Shown piece by piece: positions 20,151 through 31,599 of a DNA stretch of 64,000 nucleotides (position 1 is its first letter; every line of letters begins with the position of its first letter). Below the pieces are notes generated by a model. The model worked only from the letters and a program-made list of their open reading frames with translations. It ran no database searches and was not told where the DNA came from. The position numbers were made by a program, and so were the translations under genes. Source of the stretch: Hyaloperonospora brassicae. Its lineage: Eukaryota > Oomycota > Peronosporomycetes > Peronosporales > Peronosporaceae. The stretch is taken from the NCBI GenBank assembly GCA_947650285.1, contig CANTFL010000040.1, positions 1 through 64,000 of the forward strand. Direction: 5' to 3'.

Positions 20151-20295
20151 ACTTGGCCTCCGACCTCATAACGTTGAATACAACCTCTGTCTTAGCATCA
20201 GCTTGTTCCTTCTGATTATCTTGGCTATCAGCGAGTGCGTCACGCACATGTCGTAAAACGTTCAATCGCGTTGCCAGAAACTCGCTTACCTGTTT

Positions 20296-22968
20296 TTAAG
20301 CAGTAGCAGGGCTGATATCAGCAAACCGGTCGGTAACGACTCCCCCACCAAGCCCCGAACAACGCAGTGGTGGCGTTAACGGAATGCGAGAGTGTGTGAG
20401 ACCATTCACATAGAACGGTGTGTAGCCGGTGGAGGCATGCACAGCGTTATTCAACGCAAACTCAACGACAGGGAGCATCGAGCTCCAACGCTTAGGTGTT
20501 TCAGCGCAAACACTGCGCAAGATGTCACCAATGACACGATTAACGCGCTCCGTTTGACCATCGGTCTGCGGATGATCCGCTGTAGACATGTCCAATCGTG
20601 GGCCGAGCACCTTGAAGATGGAATTCCAAAACTTCCTAGTGAAGCCAGAATATCTATCCGAGACAATTGCCAGTGGTAAACCATGTTGTTGAAACGTCTG
20701 ATCAATAAACAGCGTCGCTGTACCTTCACCATCAATGGTATCCGGTACCTCCGCTAAATGAGCTATCTTGCTCAAACGGTCAACAAAGACCACAATACCC
20801 GTATTTCCATACAAATCTTTCGGTAAACCGAACAGGAAGTCCATACTGATGGACTCCCAACACCCTTTGGGTATAGGAAAACTAGCCAGCGGCGCTGCCG
20901 CATGTGGTGAGGGTTTCACCCGTTGACACGTTTCACACGTACGTACATAGGTGCTCACCCATTTGTATAGTTTGGGCCACCAATAGAATTGGCTCACAGA
21001 GCCGTAGGTCTTTTCACGACCGAGATGACCACTCAACGCAGTATCATGTGCCTCATAGAGGATCCGATACTTCAACTCCTCATCATGAGGGACAACGATG
21101 CGAGGGGTATCCTCCACACCCGTGCTATAGCACAACAGGCCTTGATCGATGGAATATCGATGTAACCTCGCACGTAACCGTGCCGACAATTTTATGTCCG
21201 AGTCTTTAAACTCCTCGCTCCCTAGAGCAAGTAGCAGGGCTACACAATGTTCATCCTTGACATATGCCGTGCGGATTAGGTCAGTGACCGGTGACGACAG
21301 AGTCGTAACATGAGCAAGCTCATAGTCAGGCCTGCGTGACAACGCATCAGCCAAAGCATTCTTCTTGCCCAGCTTGTACTTCACCTCAAAGTTGTACTCG
21401 GCAAAGAAGGAAAGCCAACGAGCAATTCTCTGAGAGAGGTGAGGCGACTGGGTCGCAGTGCGTAGTGACGCATGATCTGTATAGATCACAAACGGCTTAG
21501 AGCCAAGAAGATGAACTCTGAATTTGACGAGAGCATACTTCATTGCAAGTAGCTCTTTGTCATGAACAGGATAGTTCTTCTCCGCATCTTTTAACTGTCG
21601 GGACTCAAACGCAATAACGCGTTCCCGCCCATCATCATCTGTTTGTAACAGAGCGCTGCCTATGGCAAAGTCAGATGCGTCATAGACGACACTGAAAGAT
21701 CGCTCAGGATCAGGCAAAGCCAATATGGGCGCATGTAGGAGACTCTCCTTGACTGCTTGAAAAGCATCATGCTCAGTGCTAGTCCAGCACCATTCTACAT
21801 CCTTTTTAAGGAGATTGGTTAATGGCCGAGCCATGTCTGCGTAATTCGCACTGTACTTGTGTAAGTAATTGGCAAGGCCAAGCCACTTACGTAAGTCCTT
21901 TTGGTTCTTTGGAACCGGCCAATCAACTATGGCTTTTACCTTGGCGGGATCCGCTCTAAGGCCTTGCCTACCAATAAAGCACCCTAAAAAGGGAATCTCT
22001 TCTGCACCAAAGATGCACTTAGACGCGTTGGCGTACAACTTATTCGTGCGCATGCACTCGAGCACCGCTCGTAAATGGTCAATGTGATTATCCACATCTG
22101 ACCGACCGTTCATAGCACGACTATGGACAAAGATGTCATCAAAGTACGTCTGTGCATAACCTCTGTGAGGTCTAAACAATTGTGTCACAAGACGGTTGAA
22201 TGTAGCCGGGGCATTTGATAGCCCTTGCGGCATAACGAGCCACTCCCAGAGCATACCGCTTGGAGTGCTGACCGCTGTCAGCGGAATATCGCTCTCTCGC
22301 ACGAGCAGCTGGTAATAACCATCGACTAAGTCGAGCGCACTGTACATTGTACACCCCACCATATTATTCTGAAGAACATCCTTCCTCGGATTTGGTGTCC
22401 GAGCCGGGATGGTGGCCACATTAAGCTTATTGTAAGCATGAACAATGCGCCACTTCCCATTGGGCTTTTTGACACAGAAGGTCGGTGTGGAATGGGGAGA
22501 TTTGCTCTCACGAACCATCCCCGCCGCGTGCTTTGCACGAAAGAATTCGTCAATGACTTCACACTGTTCCTTCGGTAAAGGCCACTGCCGTGTTACGCAG
22601 TATTTAGTTCCAGGAACCAAGTCAATTTCATGACGTACACCTCTATCGGGAGGTAAGACGGGCGGTGGGTTGTGACACACCATGTCTTGAAATTCCTTTA
22701 CCAAAGGATAAAACGGATCAAGAGGATCCTTAAGGATCGAGGATCCACTACGGGCATCCAGTGCCACCCTTGCGTCCTCAAAGAAAGACTCGTCCAATAA
22801 CGAGGATGAGTTCAACTCAACATCAGGCCGAATGACCACTAACTCGGAGAATTCTCCTGCCTGTAAGGATTGGGTAAATTCGTCGTCAGACATTTCGTCT
22901 AGTTCAAAGACAGTATCCAAGGATGAGAGAGTCTCAAAACTAATATTGCCATCAATCTGGCCAGTCAC
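20296..22968 (-). CDS. pol: Gypsy-B pol: reverse transcriptase, RNase H, integrase (890 aa)
   Basis: The frame is uninterrupted from ATG 22968. The RT spans about residues 110-330 with STPTFCVKKPNGKWRIVHAY, YSALDLVDGYYQLL, LVMPQGLSNAPATF and YFDD at residues 275-278 (22135-22146). RNase H follows (DASDFAIGSALLQ, NYPVHDKELLAMKYAL, YTDHASLRT, NALADALSRR). The integrase zinc finger is HDTALSGHLG with CETC. The catalytic triad is D710, D771 and E807, spaced D-60-D-35-E as in retroviral-type integrases (SMDFLFGL, VSDRYSG, TDGQTER). The protein copies element RNA into DNA and inserts it. All catalytic residues are present, but the integrase C terminus has been shifted out of frame, and gag and protease upstream are broken. 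Confidence 0.92.
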   Translation of the reverse strand: MTGQIDGNISFETLSSLDTVFELDEMSDDEFTQSLQAGEFSELVVIRPDVELNSSSLLDESFFEDARVALDARSGSSILKDPLDPFYPLVKEFQDMVCHNPPPVLPPDRGVRHEIDLVPGTKYCVTRQWPLPKEQCEVIDEFFRAKHAAGMVRESKSPHSTPTFCVKKPNGKWRIVHAYNKLNVATIPARTPNPRKDVLQNNMVGCTMYSALDLVDGYYQLLVRESDIPLTAVSTPSGMLWEWLVMPQGLSNAPATFNRLVTQLFRPHRGYAQTYFDDIFVHSRAMNGRSDVDNHIDHLRAVLECMRTNKLYANASKCIFGAEEIPFLGCFIGRQGLRADPAKVKAIVDWPVPKNQKDLRKWLGLANYLHKYSANYADMARPLTNLLKKDVEWCWTSTEHDAFQAVKESLLHAPILALPDPERSFSVVYDASDFAIGSALLQTDDDGRERVIAFESRQLKDAEKNYPVHDKELLAMKYALVKFRVHLLGSKPFVIYTDHASLRTATQSPHLSQRIARWLSFFAEYNFEVKYKLGKKNALADALSRRPDYELAHVTTLSSPVTDLIRTAYVKDEHCVALLLALGSEEFKDSDIKLSARLRARLHRYSIDQGLLCYSTGVEDTPRIVVPHDEELKYRILYEAHDTALSGHLGREKTYGSVSQFYWWPKLYKWVSTYVRTCETCQRVKPSPHAAAPLASFPIPKGCWESISMDFLFGLPKDLYGNTGIVVFVDRLSKIAHLAEVPDTIDGEGTATLFIDQTFQQHGLPLAIVSDRYSGFTRKFWNSIFKVLGPRLDMSTADHPQTDGQTERVNRVIGDILRSVCAETPKRWSSMLPVVEFALNNAVHASTGYTPFYVNGLTHSRIPLTPPLRCSGLGGGVVTDRFADISPATA

Positions 22969-23415
22969 TCCGTTGAAAATTGTATATAGTGAATTATTAC
23001 TATTATCACTTCGTGACTTCTTATACGTTGGGCGCTTAACAATTGCAACCCGACGCTAAGATTGCTTCCTCAAAGAAACCTTACGCCTCCTAGAGTCCGA
23101 GACAGTAGGGTCCCCGTGGTTTCTATTCATCTTGGCACTCTCTAAACGAGAGCCCATGTCTTAGACGACATCTGGTGAATAGTACACTTCACCCAGTGGA
23201 TTTGCACGTACCACTTCACGTACACCATCCGGGCCTAGCTCTGAACACTCTGGCTTCTCGCCATCAATGTCATTACCGACATTCAGTGAGGTGCCACATC
23301 GGCCGTCCTCACTCTGTGTATTTTCACGTGCCACCGCACCTACATCAGAGGAATTACATTCTTGATGTTTCGGCCCTAGGCCAACCATGCCTGCATCATG
23401 CATTGACTCATTATC

Positions 23416-23945
23416 TCAACGAGTATCACTCAACGGAGTATAACTCTCTCCAAACGCATTAGAAGAGCTCCGCTCAATATTTATGTCATCGACATTCGAG
23501 TTAAATAACTCTGACATACCAATGTCCAGCACATTGACATCTTCCGTCAATGGCTCGCGACAATATAGCTTTTGTTGCCTAGCAAAGGTGGGCTCATGAC
23601 TCTCCAAAGATTCGCAAGGAACCTTGTGCGTGGCACTTAAGGTCTTCGACCTCCGATTAATCCATGGATCATGGCGTTCAAGCCAAGCCATACCTAGGAT
23701 GAAATCATAACTCGAATCCAAATCGAAGACAAGGCAGTGTTCAATGCTGTCAAAGTCCAAAAACTTTACACCTAAGTTCAACGGAACTTTAGACACCGTG
23801 ACGCGACTATCATTCGCTAAACGAACGGTGATCGAATCACCTTTATGCGATTTAAGCGCCTTAGCATATCGCTGACTTCCCTCAATGAACGACGTCGGGC
23901 GTAATTGGTGATGCTCCGGAGTCGATTGGGATTGACCAATGATTC
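23416..23945 (-). pseudogene. Aspartic protease of Gypsy-B (frameshifted)
   Basis: The active-site loop IPIDSGASPITP sits in one frame (DSG codons 23915-23923). The rest of the fold (KGDSITVRLANDSRVTVSKV, DLDSSYDFILGMAWLERHD) is in the frame 23949-23416. A shift just after the active site therefore separates the two halves. The C-terminal 70 residues are the acidic linker toward RT. Unlike Gypsy-A, the loop is the standard DSGAS. Confidence 0.82.
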
Positions 23946-24101
23946 TCAAAGCCTTTTACTGCAGCCTCGGCGAATAACAAGCCAGGCTTGTAATCACGCT
24001 CTGTGCTGGCTGGCACAGCGCTAAGTTAGGCTAAGCCCTGTTTCACCAAACCTCGTATAGAAGTGACAGGACTCAGTTCTACCCCAGTAGGGCCCCCACA
24101 C

Positions 24102-25140
24102 CTACTGGTTGTCGACGTTTCCCCGTTTCATACCAGGTTCCTGGTTGGGCCTGGGGATGCAACCCATAGGAGTCGGTCGTTGCTTGCGCAAAGGACAAGT
24201 GGGACGCAAGTGTTTAGTGATTTCGCACATACAACAGCTTCTCACTTCCTGGCGTTTCTCTGCAACATGAAGTTCCGCTTCACCTTCATCTTCAGCATGG
24301 ATGAGATCCATCGGTTCTGGCTTACAGTAAGCCGAGGTGCTCACAGAGGTTGCCCTCGCAAATCTTGGGTTGTACCCATTCCAACCAAGTCTGGCCGACT
24401 TGAAGTTGTGCTCAGCATTTTGAGCGATGCTAACAGCTTCCTTAAAAAGGGGAATGGACCCGAAAAACCTCGGTCCTGGCCACGCCAGTGCGGAGACCTT
24501 CCATGAAGACTGTCACGTAGACAGTCTCAGGGAGAGGTTCAGACTTCATAGCAGCCATTAGAGTTCTCAACTCTTGGACATAGTCCGTTAACTCGCTCTT
24601 ACCCTGACGGGAATCCAAAAAGCGTGGGCGCACGCGGTAGGCCTGGTTAGGCGGCGAGAAAACTCGCAAAAGTTTTAATTTGAGCGAATGCCATGAGGGA
24701 AACGCCAAGTCGACAGACGTGCCCCAAATTAAAGCTTACTCTTTATCTCTTTCATCGAGCTTGGAGATAGTCAGCGAAACCCGCTGTTACTCAAGCGAGA
24801 TAAGGCCAGAGCTCATGGCTATCTCAATCTCACGGATCTAGAGGGTCAAGTTTCCCCCCTCCTTCCCGGAGTAATGTTTGACGCCCACCCGAAGGGGACG
24901 AGGATGAGCCTCTTCTGGTGGCATTGCCACGTAGCGTGACGGCATAGTCGACGCTACTTGGTTTTGAGCCTGCCCTAACAGGGCTTTTTCATACTGTATG
25001 AAGGTCTGGACTCGTGCATTAAACACATCGGGACCTTGTGCAGCTAGAAACTTCACATATTCTGGGCGTACGGCCGCGGCTAGCTTATCGAGCGTGACCT
25101 TTTGGGCCTCAGAGAGGGTTGTGGATTGCTCCATCCTCAC
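24102..25140 (-). pseudogene. Gag of Gypsy-B (broken)
   Basis: The start is MRMEQSTTLSEAQKVTLDKL at 25140, 54 bp inside the LTR. Capsid words are VKHYSGKEGGNLTL, then a TAG (about 24840), SSGLISLE-stop, and [20 protein letters not shown] to a stop at 24442. The nucleocapsid is in a different frame (24344-24102) with an intact CX2CX4HX4C knuckle, CCMCEITKHLRPTC, at 24195-24236. It is the same gag family as the mirrored family P. At least three stops and one shift make it dead. Confidence 0.87.
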
Positions 25141-25193
25141 AGAGAATCAGTCGTTAACAACTCAGACGTAGAATGACTACGAGGTCTACCAAG

Positions 25194-25724
25194 TGTAGCG
25201 GAGCTACACATCTCCTTAAGTCAGAGAAATACTTAACCCTCAACGAGCAACTTTAGTTCTACGAACCCGACTCGACGAGTCAATAGCTCCGAGAGCTAAT
25301 GTTTGGTTAAAAAAACCCGACTCAAATAGTCATGAAGTTCATAGAGCTTACGGTCCCTGTTACAGGGGGACCAAACGATTCGGAGAATCGACGCACAGAT
25401 TGCACAAGGAGTAGATGCCTTAACAAGGCGTTGCAACCTCCTCAACTGTCACAAGACGCCTCAGAGATGCAAGTGGTTTTTTATCAAAATGGAAACTGAA
25501 TTTCATTTCTTCTTTTAGCCTAAAAGAACGCCTTAGGACAACGCAATTAACCTACTCACTAATGTCCTAACTAAAATCTCACATAAGATCTCGTAATCAA
25601 TGGTTGACAGACATCAGTCTTCAACAATTGATACTGTGTTCTAGTATCACGTTAAAAGAGGATCCCATCCCTTGTGTGCACCACACCTATTGTCGACTAC
25701 CAGTCGACGTGTAACCCCGTTACA
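25194..25724 (-). repeat. Gypsy-B 5' LTR (531 bp)
   Basis: On the minus strand it runs from TGTAACGGGGTTACACG to CTCCGCTACA. The terminal palindrome is 25710-25724. It is followed by CT then TGGTAGACCTCGTAG, a candidate primer site. Internal stems include GTCGACT/AGTCGAC and the GGTTGACAGACATCAGTCTTC region. The extra length over the partner lies in the downstream third. Confidence 0.92.
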
Positions 25725-25729
25725 GGGAC

Positions 25730-27340
25730 GACAAACCGGCTACCAGGACAGTGAATAATGCATTATTATACGTGTGTGATCAGATCGGCGTCGAAAAAAC
25801 GTCGCTCTCGGCGCGCAGCTTACACTATGTTTGGTATATGTAAAGTTGCACTCATGTATCGTACACCGAAAGTAATCACTGCTATAGAAAGCACCAGCTA
25901 AAGCCTAGGTGCCATCGGCACCGCATCGCGACGCTCGATACCTCGAGCTTGAACCCATAAACGCGACCTTTACTTTGTTTACAAATTCTGAAGAAACGAT
26001 GATTGGGAAATGTAAGCACTACGGTAGTGCTGGTTATTAAGCATAGGCGCGCCGCATTGGTGCTCCAAGTAGTCATTGCAGGAATGCGATCGACAAAGCG
26101 GGGCCTCGTATCCTGGTATGTGGGCTATATACGGCATCATACACGTATCTGATTGGTGGAACTCGGTCGGCGGCCGTCATCGTACCGGTATTTATAGCCT
26201 TGGCAGTCAGCACACGATCTCTGCACTTATTGTAGTCTCTGCTGCACGAAATGTTTGTGGGCAGTTTGGCAAACACGACGTAACAGCCAGTGACGACCTC
26301 ACGCCTAGTGCTGCTGCCTACGATGCTTTTTGAGCTCTGATCTGGACCCGGGAAGAGCTGCCACTGCGAGCAGCGCACTCGTAGGCCGCGCTCGTTCAAC
26401 ACCCGAAAGTTTCGACGCCTCGTCTCCAACATGAGTCGTCTGCTCTGCTATGGATCGGGTACGATCATCGCGAAGAGGGAGCGCTCGATTCAGAGCTCAT
26501 GAGCGTCGTTTCGCACCCATCGGGGGTGGAAGATGAGCTTCGCCACGTCGCGGTAGCCCTGGTCTAGCAGCTGCTTAACGTTGGCGTCGCCCGTGAGCTC
26601 GATCTTCATCTTGCTGTCTGCAAAGATCGCAATCTAGCTCGGCACATTGTTGCTCATAGTCAATGATCGTCGACGCTGCCGCACGTCAATGATTTCGCAA
26701 AAAAATGAGCGTTGCGTCAATCATTTAACACGATGCGCTGTAGAAAGCAGACTACCACGCGACTTTGGAGGTGCCGCTCGTCTACCGCACTGTTGCACTC
26801 GTTTCACTTGTTTTATTTTTTAAAACGCTTGTCGAGTGTATAGGGTGCGGGCGTTGACAGCGGTAGTCCATAGCTCGTTAGAGTAGGCGTTGATGCGTTT
26901 TGTGTCGTGTGTGATTAACCCCGCAAGTTAGGGTGCGAATGGGCGTATTGGCCGACTGCCTGAAGACGATGTAAACCGTTCAAAATGCTGGGTAACATAT
27001 GTTCAATACATAATTGGTACAATGTTTCAGGTGTGTACCCATCGTACGATACGTCGGAGGGTCGGACATTTCATGGTATGGTATGGGCTCAAAGTGCGGT
27101 CCGTACCGAGAAATTGTCGCTAGCACGAGATTTAGCCACGGTGTACATCCCGATTGTGAGCGGTGCACATCAGTGTATCTATATTACCATCATGCTGGTT
27201 GCAATATTGCACAAGACATCTCAGGGTGAAGTCATCCGCGATCTGTACTCAATACAAAGATCGCCACGAAGAGACCAAGTCTAGCCAGAGCACGCGTTCA
27301 ACCTTTGTCTTATAGCCAATTGTCGATCCAATTTCTGTTT
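25730..27340. other. Mostly unassigned spacer
   Basis: Apart from the small GC-rich coding-like piece at 26490-26657 and a frame beside it (26432-26073, minus), nothing is recognisable. A 26985-27284 plus-strand frame has no motif. Confidence 0.5.
26490..26657 (-). pseudogene. Possible host-gene fragment, GC-rich codon use
   Basis: From ATG 26657 a 55-codon frame reads MSNNVPS, a TAG, then IAIFADSKMKIELTGDANVK and LDQGYRDVAKLIFHPRWV. Codons end almost always in C or G (GACGCCAACGTT, CAGGGCTACCGCGACGTG). That is typical of oomycete host genes and unlike the AT-leaning surroundings. The downstream minus-strand frame 26432-26073 (LETRRRNFRVLNERGL) could be a continuation after a shift. I do not recognise the family. 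It is either a decayed gene scrap or a chance frame. Confidence 0.35.
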
Positions 27341-27344
27341 GAAA

Positions 27345-27600
27345 CAGATTTGATAAAAAGGAGATTTACAAATACACACCCAACCTTTGATACGTTCACA
27401 CACACCTGAAATAGAGGCCCCTCCTTGAGTACCGCAACCTCCCCAACTAGGTACTGCACACTTATTCATACAAATGCCGTATAAGTAATAATTTATTTGT
27501 ACACCCCCCCCCCTCTGTCATAAGGACCTCTTTTGGGCCAGAAAACATCCTTGCGCATGACTTCCGCTCTTATTATCCGGTACCCCCCCCCCTTAAGAAC
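27345..27600 (+). repeat. Dispersed repeat family R, copy 1
   Basis: Shared words with the copies at 38340, 50935 and 52072 are GAAATAGAGGCCCCTCCTTG, GGTACTGCACACTTATTC, CATGACTTCCGCTCT and TTATCCGGTA. C-runs interrupt it at about 27503 and 27583. It is inverted relative to copy 2 on the other side of the LINE. Its nature (long terminal inverted repeat, solo LTR or SINE-like) is unresolved. Confidence 0.75.
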
Positions 27601-28149
27601 TCTAATACAACCATTTCCCCTAATTAACAGTTGATTATCAAATTTTGTCAAATATTAGAGAGAGAGAGAGGAACAGACAGTCTATTACGCGGTATCAATG
27701 TGGACAAGAATTCTGTGATGTCCTAAGCCAGATTAGCAACGTCTCTGTCGAATTGTCCGGTGGTTGTACGTGACTCACCACATGATGCGATGATCTAAAA
27801 GGCGCAGTGGTGTTATCGAGTAAACCAATGCACTGTCATAGCCGGATGCCTTGCACTCTTGATTGTAGTGTTCTGCGCCCTGTTTCCGATAGCGCTCGTA
27901 ATTGCCGAAGTCCGTGAGAGCAAAACGCTTGGACACTGACCAGGAGTGAGAGTTGTTGCTGCTCGTGAACATCCCGATTGCGCTGTATCCAAAGAGTCGA
28001 GATACAGACGGAACGTAGGACTCACCATATGCGCTTCCACTGAGCAATGTAATCCGCCACAGTGTCACCAAAGGCCCGATGCATCCGTTGTTACAGTGTC
28101 CTCGACAGAGGCGGCGGTGTTCGTGCTAAGAAGTTCCCCGCATTCTGAC

Positions 28150-29500
28150 TCACGTCATTCAGCCGCACATCGGACCCAAACCACGAGAACAGAACCGCCA
28201 GCCAGCATCCCTGGGCCACCGGACATGTCCAGAAAATGTGCTCCAGTGTCTCTTTGTGACCGGTACAGACGGACAGCCTCTGGCAACTGTTGTCGAGTTC
28301 CCTGTCCGGGAATAAAAATAATGATTTGTCAGAGTATCAGACGATAATGGACCCACACTTGATACTCCGTTATCGCATTTTGATGGCCCCACACCTGTTT
28401 CAGTGTTTGATGAAGAGCCGCTGAGTGCCAGTCTCCCCGGTCTGCTCAGGTTTGTAACTTCTGGAGTAGACCTTCTAATGCATTGCCGAGCCCCGTCTTT
28501 GCCTTGCAGTACGGATGGCATTTCAGGTATCTTGATACGTGACGATTTGCCACGTTCGGTGGGGCATCCCACGGAAAGCTGCGGATCAAAGAAAGTGCCT
28601 CAAAGATCAGGCCGAGACCGTTGCGAGCTCCGGAGGACGGCCAGATCGTGTCCATACTCCAAAGATATAATTTTTTGAGTCATCGACTGTCCATTCAATC
28701 CCGTCGGCCTATTGCTTGAGCATAATTCCCCGCGGTGACATATCTGGCGGCGTAAGTGCTACCCCTCGGAATGCTCCAGATTCTACCAGTTCCCAGTCGT
28801 AATGTAGCCAAATTTTCGGGAAATGTCTTAAAGCCACAGTGTCTAGAGCCTCAAATGCCCGGCCTATAGCCAACGGAGGACTCCCCAACAGAATTTTAAA
28901 AGGCCAGTGCCAAATTTGTGGTCCATGTGGTGCTTGTCCGCTCCCCAAGCCGACGGGACATGACAAACGTAAGTTGTTGGACTACTTCGCTCAAACGCAG
29001 ATTCTTCCAGTGAGCGCGGCCGGATGCGGTCGCATTTTGTGCACATCAACCGATGACCTGTGCCATCGCAGATCCATGGGTTGTCTGTTCACGAATACTT
29101 AGGCCAATACCGTCTGGCCACGGCCGTTATCTCCCAGGTAACGTCTGATAGCGGCTACGCTAATTGAATCGGTAGCTTGGATCCGTCCCACCAGCACGTG
29201 ATCTGCGAGATGAGCCGTTGCATATGTCGACAATGCCGAATTGGTATGGCTTTATACTCTATATCCGTCGGTCGAAGCCAAGCACAAATATCCGCCCTAA
29301 ACATGGCACAACGTATATTGCTCCTTTGACTGCAGGAATGTAGAGAGGCGAGTGGTGTGATTACGATAGAGGCATCATCCCGAGCCTCCCGAAACGTCCA
29401 AAATACTCCCGCCGCGACGTACCTGTCTCGCCCATGTGTAAGCCATATAAAAGCGTGTATCATCCGCTTCGTTTTATTAGCCACTGCTGTCGACACCAAG
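28150..29500 (-). pseudogene. LINE C-terminal region with zf-RVT finger
   Basis: CTGHKETLEHIFWTCPVAQ is encoded at about 28267-28211. This is the Cys/His finger (H.F..C pattern, zf-RVT) that follows RT in many non-LTR retrotransposons. The first of its expected Cys pair reads Leu. Downstream words HRAFGDTVADYIAQWKRIW fit the C-terminal end. Further up, frames at 29499-29155 and 28966-28709 belong to the RT-finger linker but lack recognisable motifs. Confidence 0.7.
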
Positions 29501-29580
29501 CCGACCCCACCTGCCGCTCACGGTGTGCCTAATAGCTCAAGATAACTTTGTGACGACTTTGCTCCGTTGAGGTCGCATCT

Positions 29581-30803
29581 TCACAAAAAATGTCGGTGAA
29601 GATTTCGGAGATCCTGCTCCGCCCATTGTGGCGTAACAGAGGCCGCTGCAGTAAAGAGTATTCCTGGAAGAATTATTGCATCAAGGATGAGCACCCGGAG
29701 AGAGTTACTAGTAGCCACCCGAGTAGCCGTTGCGTGTCGACGTCGCACGTTCCGAATCCGGACAGCACAATTCGCATCGACGAGTGCCCCTGTAAATACT
29801 TGATGGCCGAGATACCGTGTTGCTCCCCCATGGGGCAACACATGTATCCCCTCATAGTCAGGCAAATCCACTGCCGTAGTCAAAAAGATGATCTGACTTT
29901 TTGTTGGCTGCACAGTGAGCCCCGATCACCGCCTGAAAGCTGCGACAATGTCGAGGACGCGTGGAAGACTGCTCGCTTCTTGGAGAAACACAGTGGAGTC
30001 ATCGACAAACGCGTAAAAAATGTGTCGCTCACCTTGTGTCCCGGGCACCTCGATACCTTGGAGATCACAGTCCCGTGTGATCGCTAACGACAGGACTTCG
30101 GCCGCCAGGATGATCAGTAATGTCGCTCAAGAGAAGCCCTGTCGGATCCCCGAAGCAATTTCCACTGGTTGAGAAAGGGACCCGTTGACCAAAAATTAAG
30201 CTGTGGTAGACTCATGTAATTTCTGTACTATGTGAATGAAAGGGCTTGCGAATCCATACTAATCCAGGACGTAAAGACGAAATCACGTGCCACTGTGTCG
30301 TATGCCTTTCGAAGGTCCGTTAACAATATTACTCGACTCCGTGGTGCATTCAAGTTCGGTATAACCTGAGCAGTTGAGACTGCGGCCAGCATCATCATGG
30401 TGTTTCCATCATTTGTCTCCCCTGCACAAAAACTGGATGGTTGTTCCCGATGGCCTTAGGCAATATACCTTGTAAATGTATTGCCATAGGTTTGGCAAAT
30501 ACTTTGTACCCTGTTTGAAAAAGCGATATCAGACGGTATTCCATCGCATCGACCGAGGTCCCCCTATTTGCGAAATGGTATACTGAGGCCTTCTAGAAGC
30601 GAAGGAGGTAAATTATTTCCAATCAATACTTCGTTTCCGAGAATTATTATCGCTGGCGCCAATATCGACTGATTGTCTATATAAAAGTCATTATTAAGAC
30701 CATCAGGCCTCGCCGCCTTGTGCCGATTATGTCCTACAATCGCTGCGACCACTTCGTCCATGCTCACAGGCTGAAGAATAGAACCATTTTCAATCAAAGT
30801 CAT
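29581..30803 (-). pseudogene. LINE reverse transcriptase (broken)
   Basis: Motifs in order: NRHKAARPDGLNNDFY (30803 frame), MEYRLISLFQTGYKVFAK (about 30545), [18 protein letters not shown] (about 30330), ASGIRQGF (about 30150), and the catalytic box FYAFVDDS with FVDD at 29998-30009. Then come LTVQPTKSQIIFLTTAVDLP and GGATRYLGHQVF to 29581. The RPDGLNNDFY and FVDD boxes identify a non-LTR RT. Frames change at least three times and single stops occur, so no active protein is made. Confidence 0.88.
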
Positions 30804-31599
30804 TTTACGAATCGTCGAAATCGTGACGAATGCATCGAAATCCTTACGTATGCGCCACTATGGTGTATTGTTGTGACTTCGGTCTAAGACCGGCTGTTCC
30901 TCCGTTGCAAAATTATCAATGACTGTGGCATGGCGCAAAAACGCCGCCCATGGAGTTGGTGAAGGTTGGTAATCATTTGGTCTTGCTCCCAATCGGAAAC
31001 GCGCTTGAAATCCCAGAGTAGATGATCCGTCGCACGCTCAAGACGGCGTACCTCCTAAATCATACGCTCCTAGAGAACGGTCACCCGATGTGCGCGTTTA
31101 CGTTGCTGTCGTCGTGTGAGACCTGCTCGCGTTTTCCACTTATCCTTATCCACATACATTTTGTTTCGTCGTTTCAAGCGCTTGCGCACGGTTTTGATTG
31201 CAGCAATACACCGGAGAACCTGACCATCCCATGTACGCGTTGATGGGTCCCACCCCACATCACGATCGATAAGCTCTGACAGCAGTGCCTGCTGAACCCA
31301 CGCTGAGTTCTACGAGGGAACAGAAAACTGGAAAAAAAGCACCCTGCGACTGACCCATGCATTCAACGCCCCCTCCCCGCCGTAGAACAAGGGACACCCA
31401 TTGATGGTCGGAATCGACGACCGGCTTGGTTACCTCCATCATTGCACCGCAGACGCCCAACCACGCAGAACATAAAACCGATCAATTCTCCTAGCCGTCG
31501 ATTTTGGTCCAGTGTGTAAAAATTTCCGTCGGTTCTGGTGGATCGTCGTCATTTGTCGGGGTCGACGATATTCTGGAGTCTTCTAGCCCTATTGAAGTG

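Larger units (their letters stand above)
18066..25724 (-). mobile_element. Gypsy-B: Ty3/Gypsy element with both LTRs and a nearly intact pol
   Basis: Minus-strand order: 5' LTR (25194-25724), TGGTAGACC primer site, gag, protease, RT-RNase H-integrase (22968-20296), integrase C terminus, polypurine tract (18543-18552), 3' LTR (18066-18542). Flanks GTGAC (18061-18065) and GGGAC (25725-25729) match at four of five bases. It is a different family from Gypsy-A in LTR, gag and accessory ORF, and it is not packed with hairpins. I see no chromodomain. An unrelated plus-strand ORF occupies 18651-19980. Confidence 0.93.
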
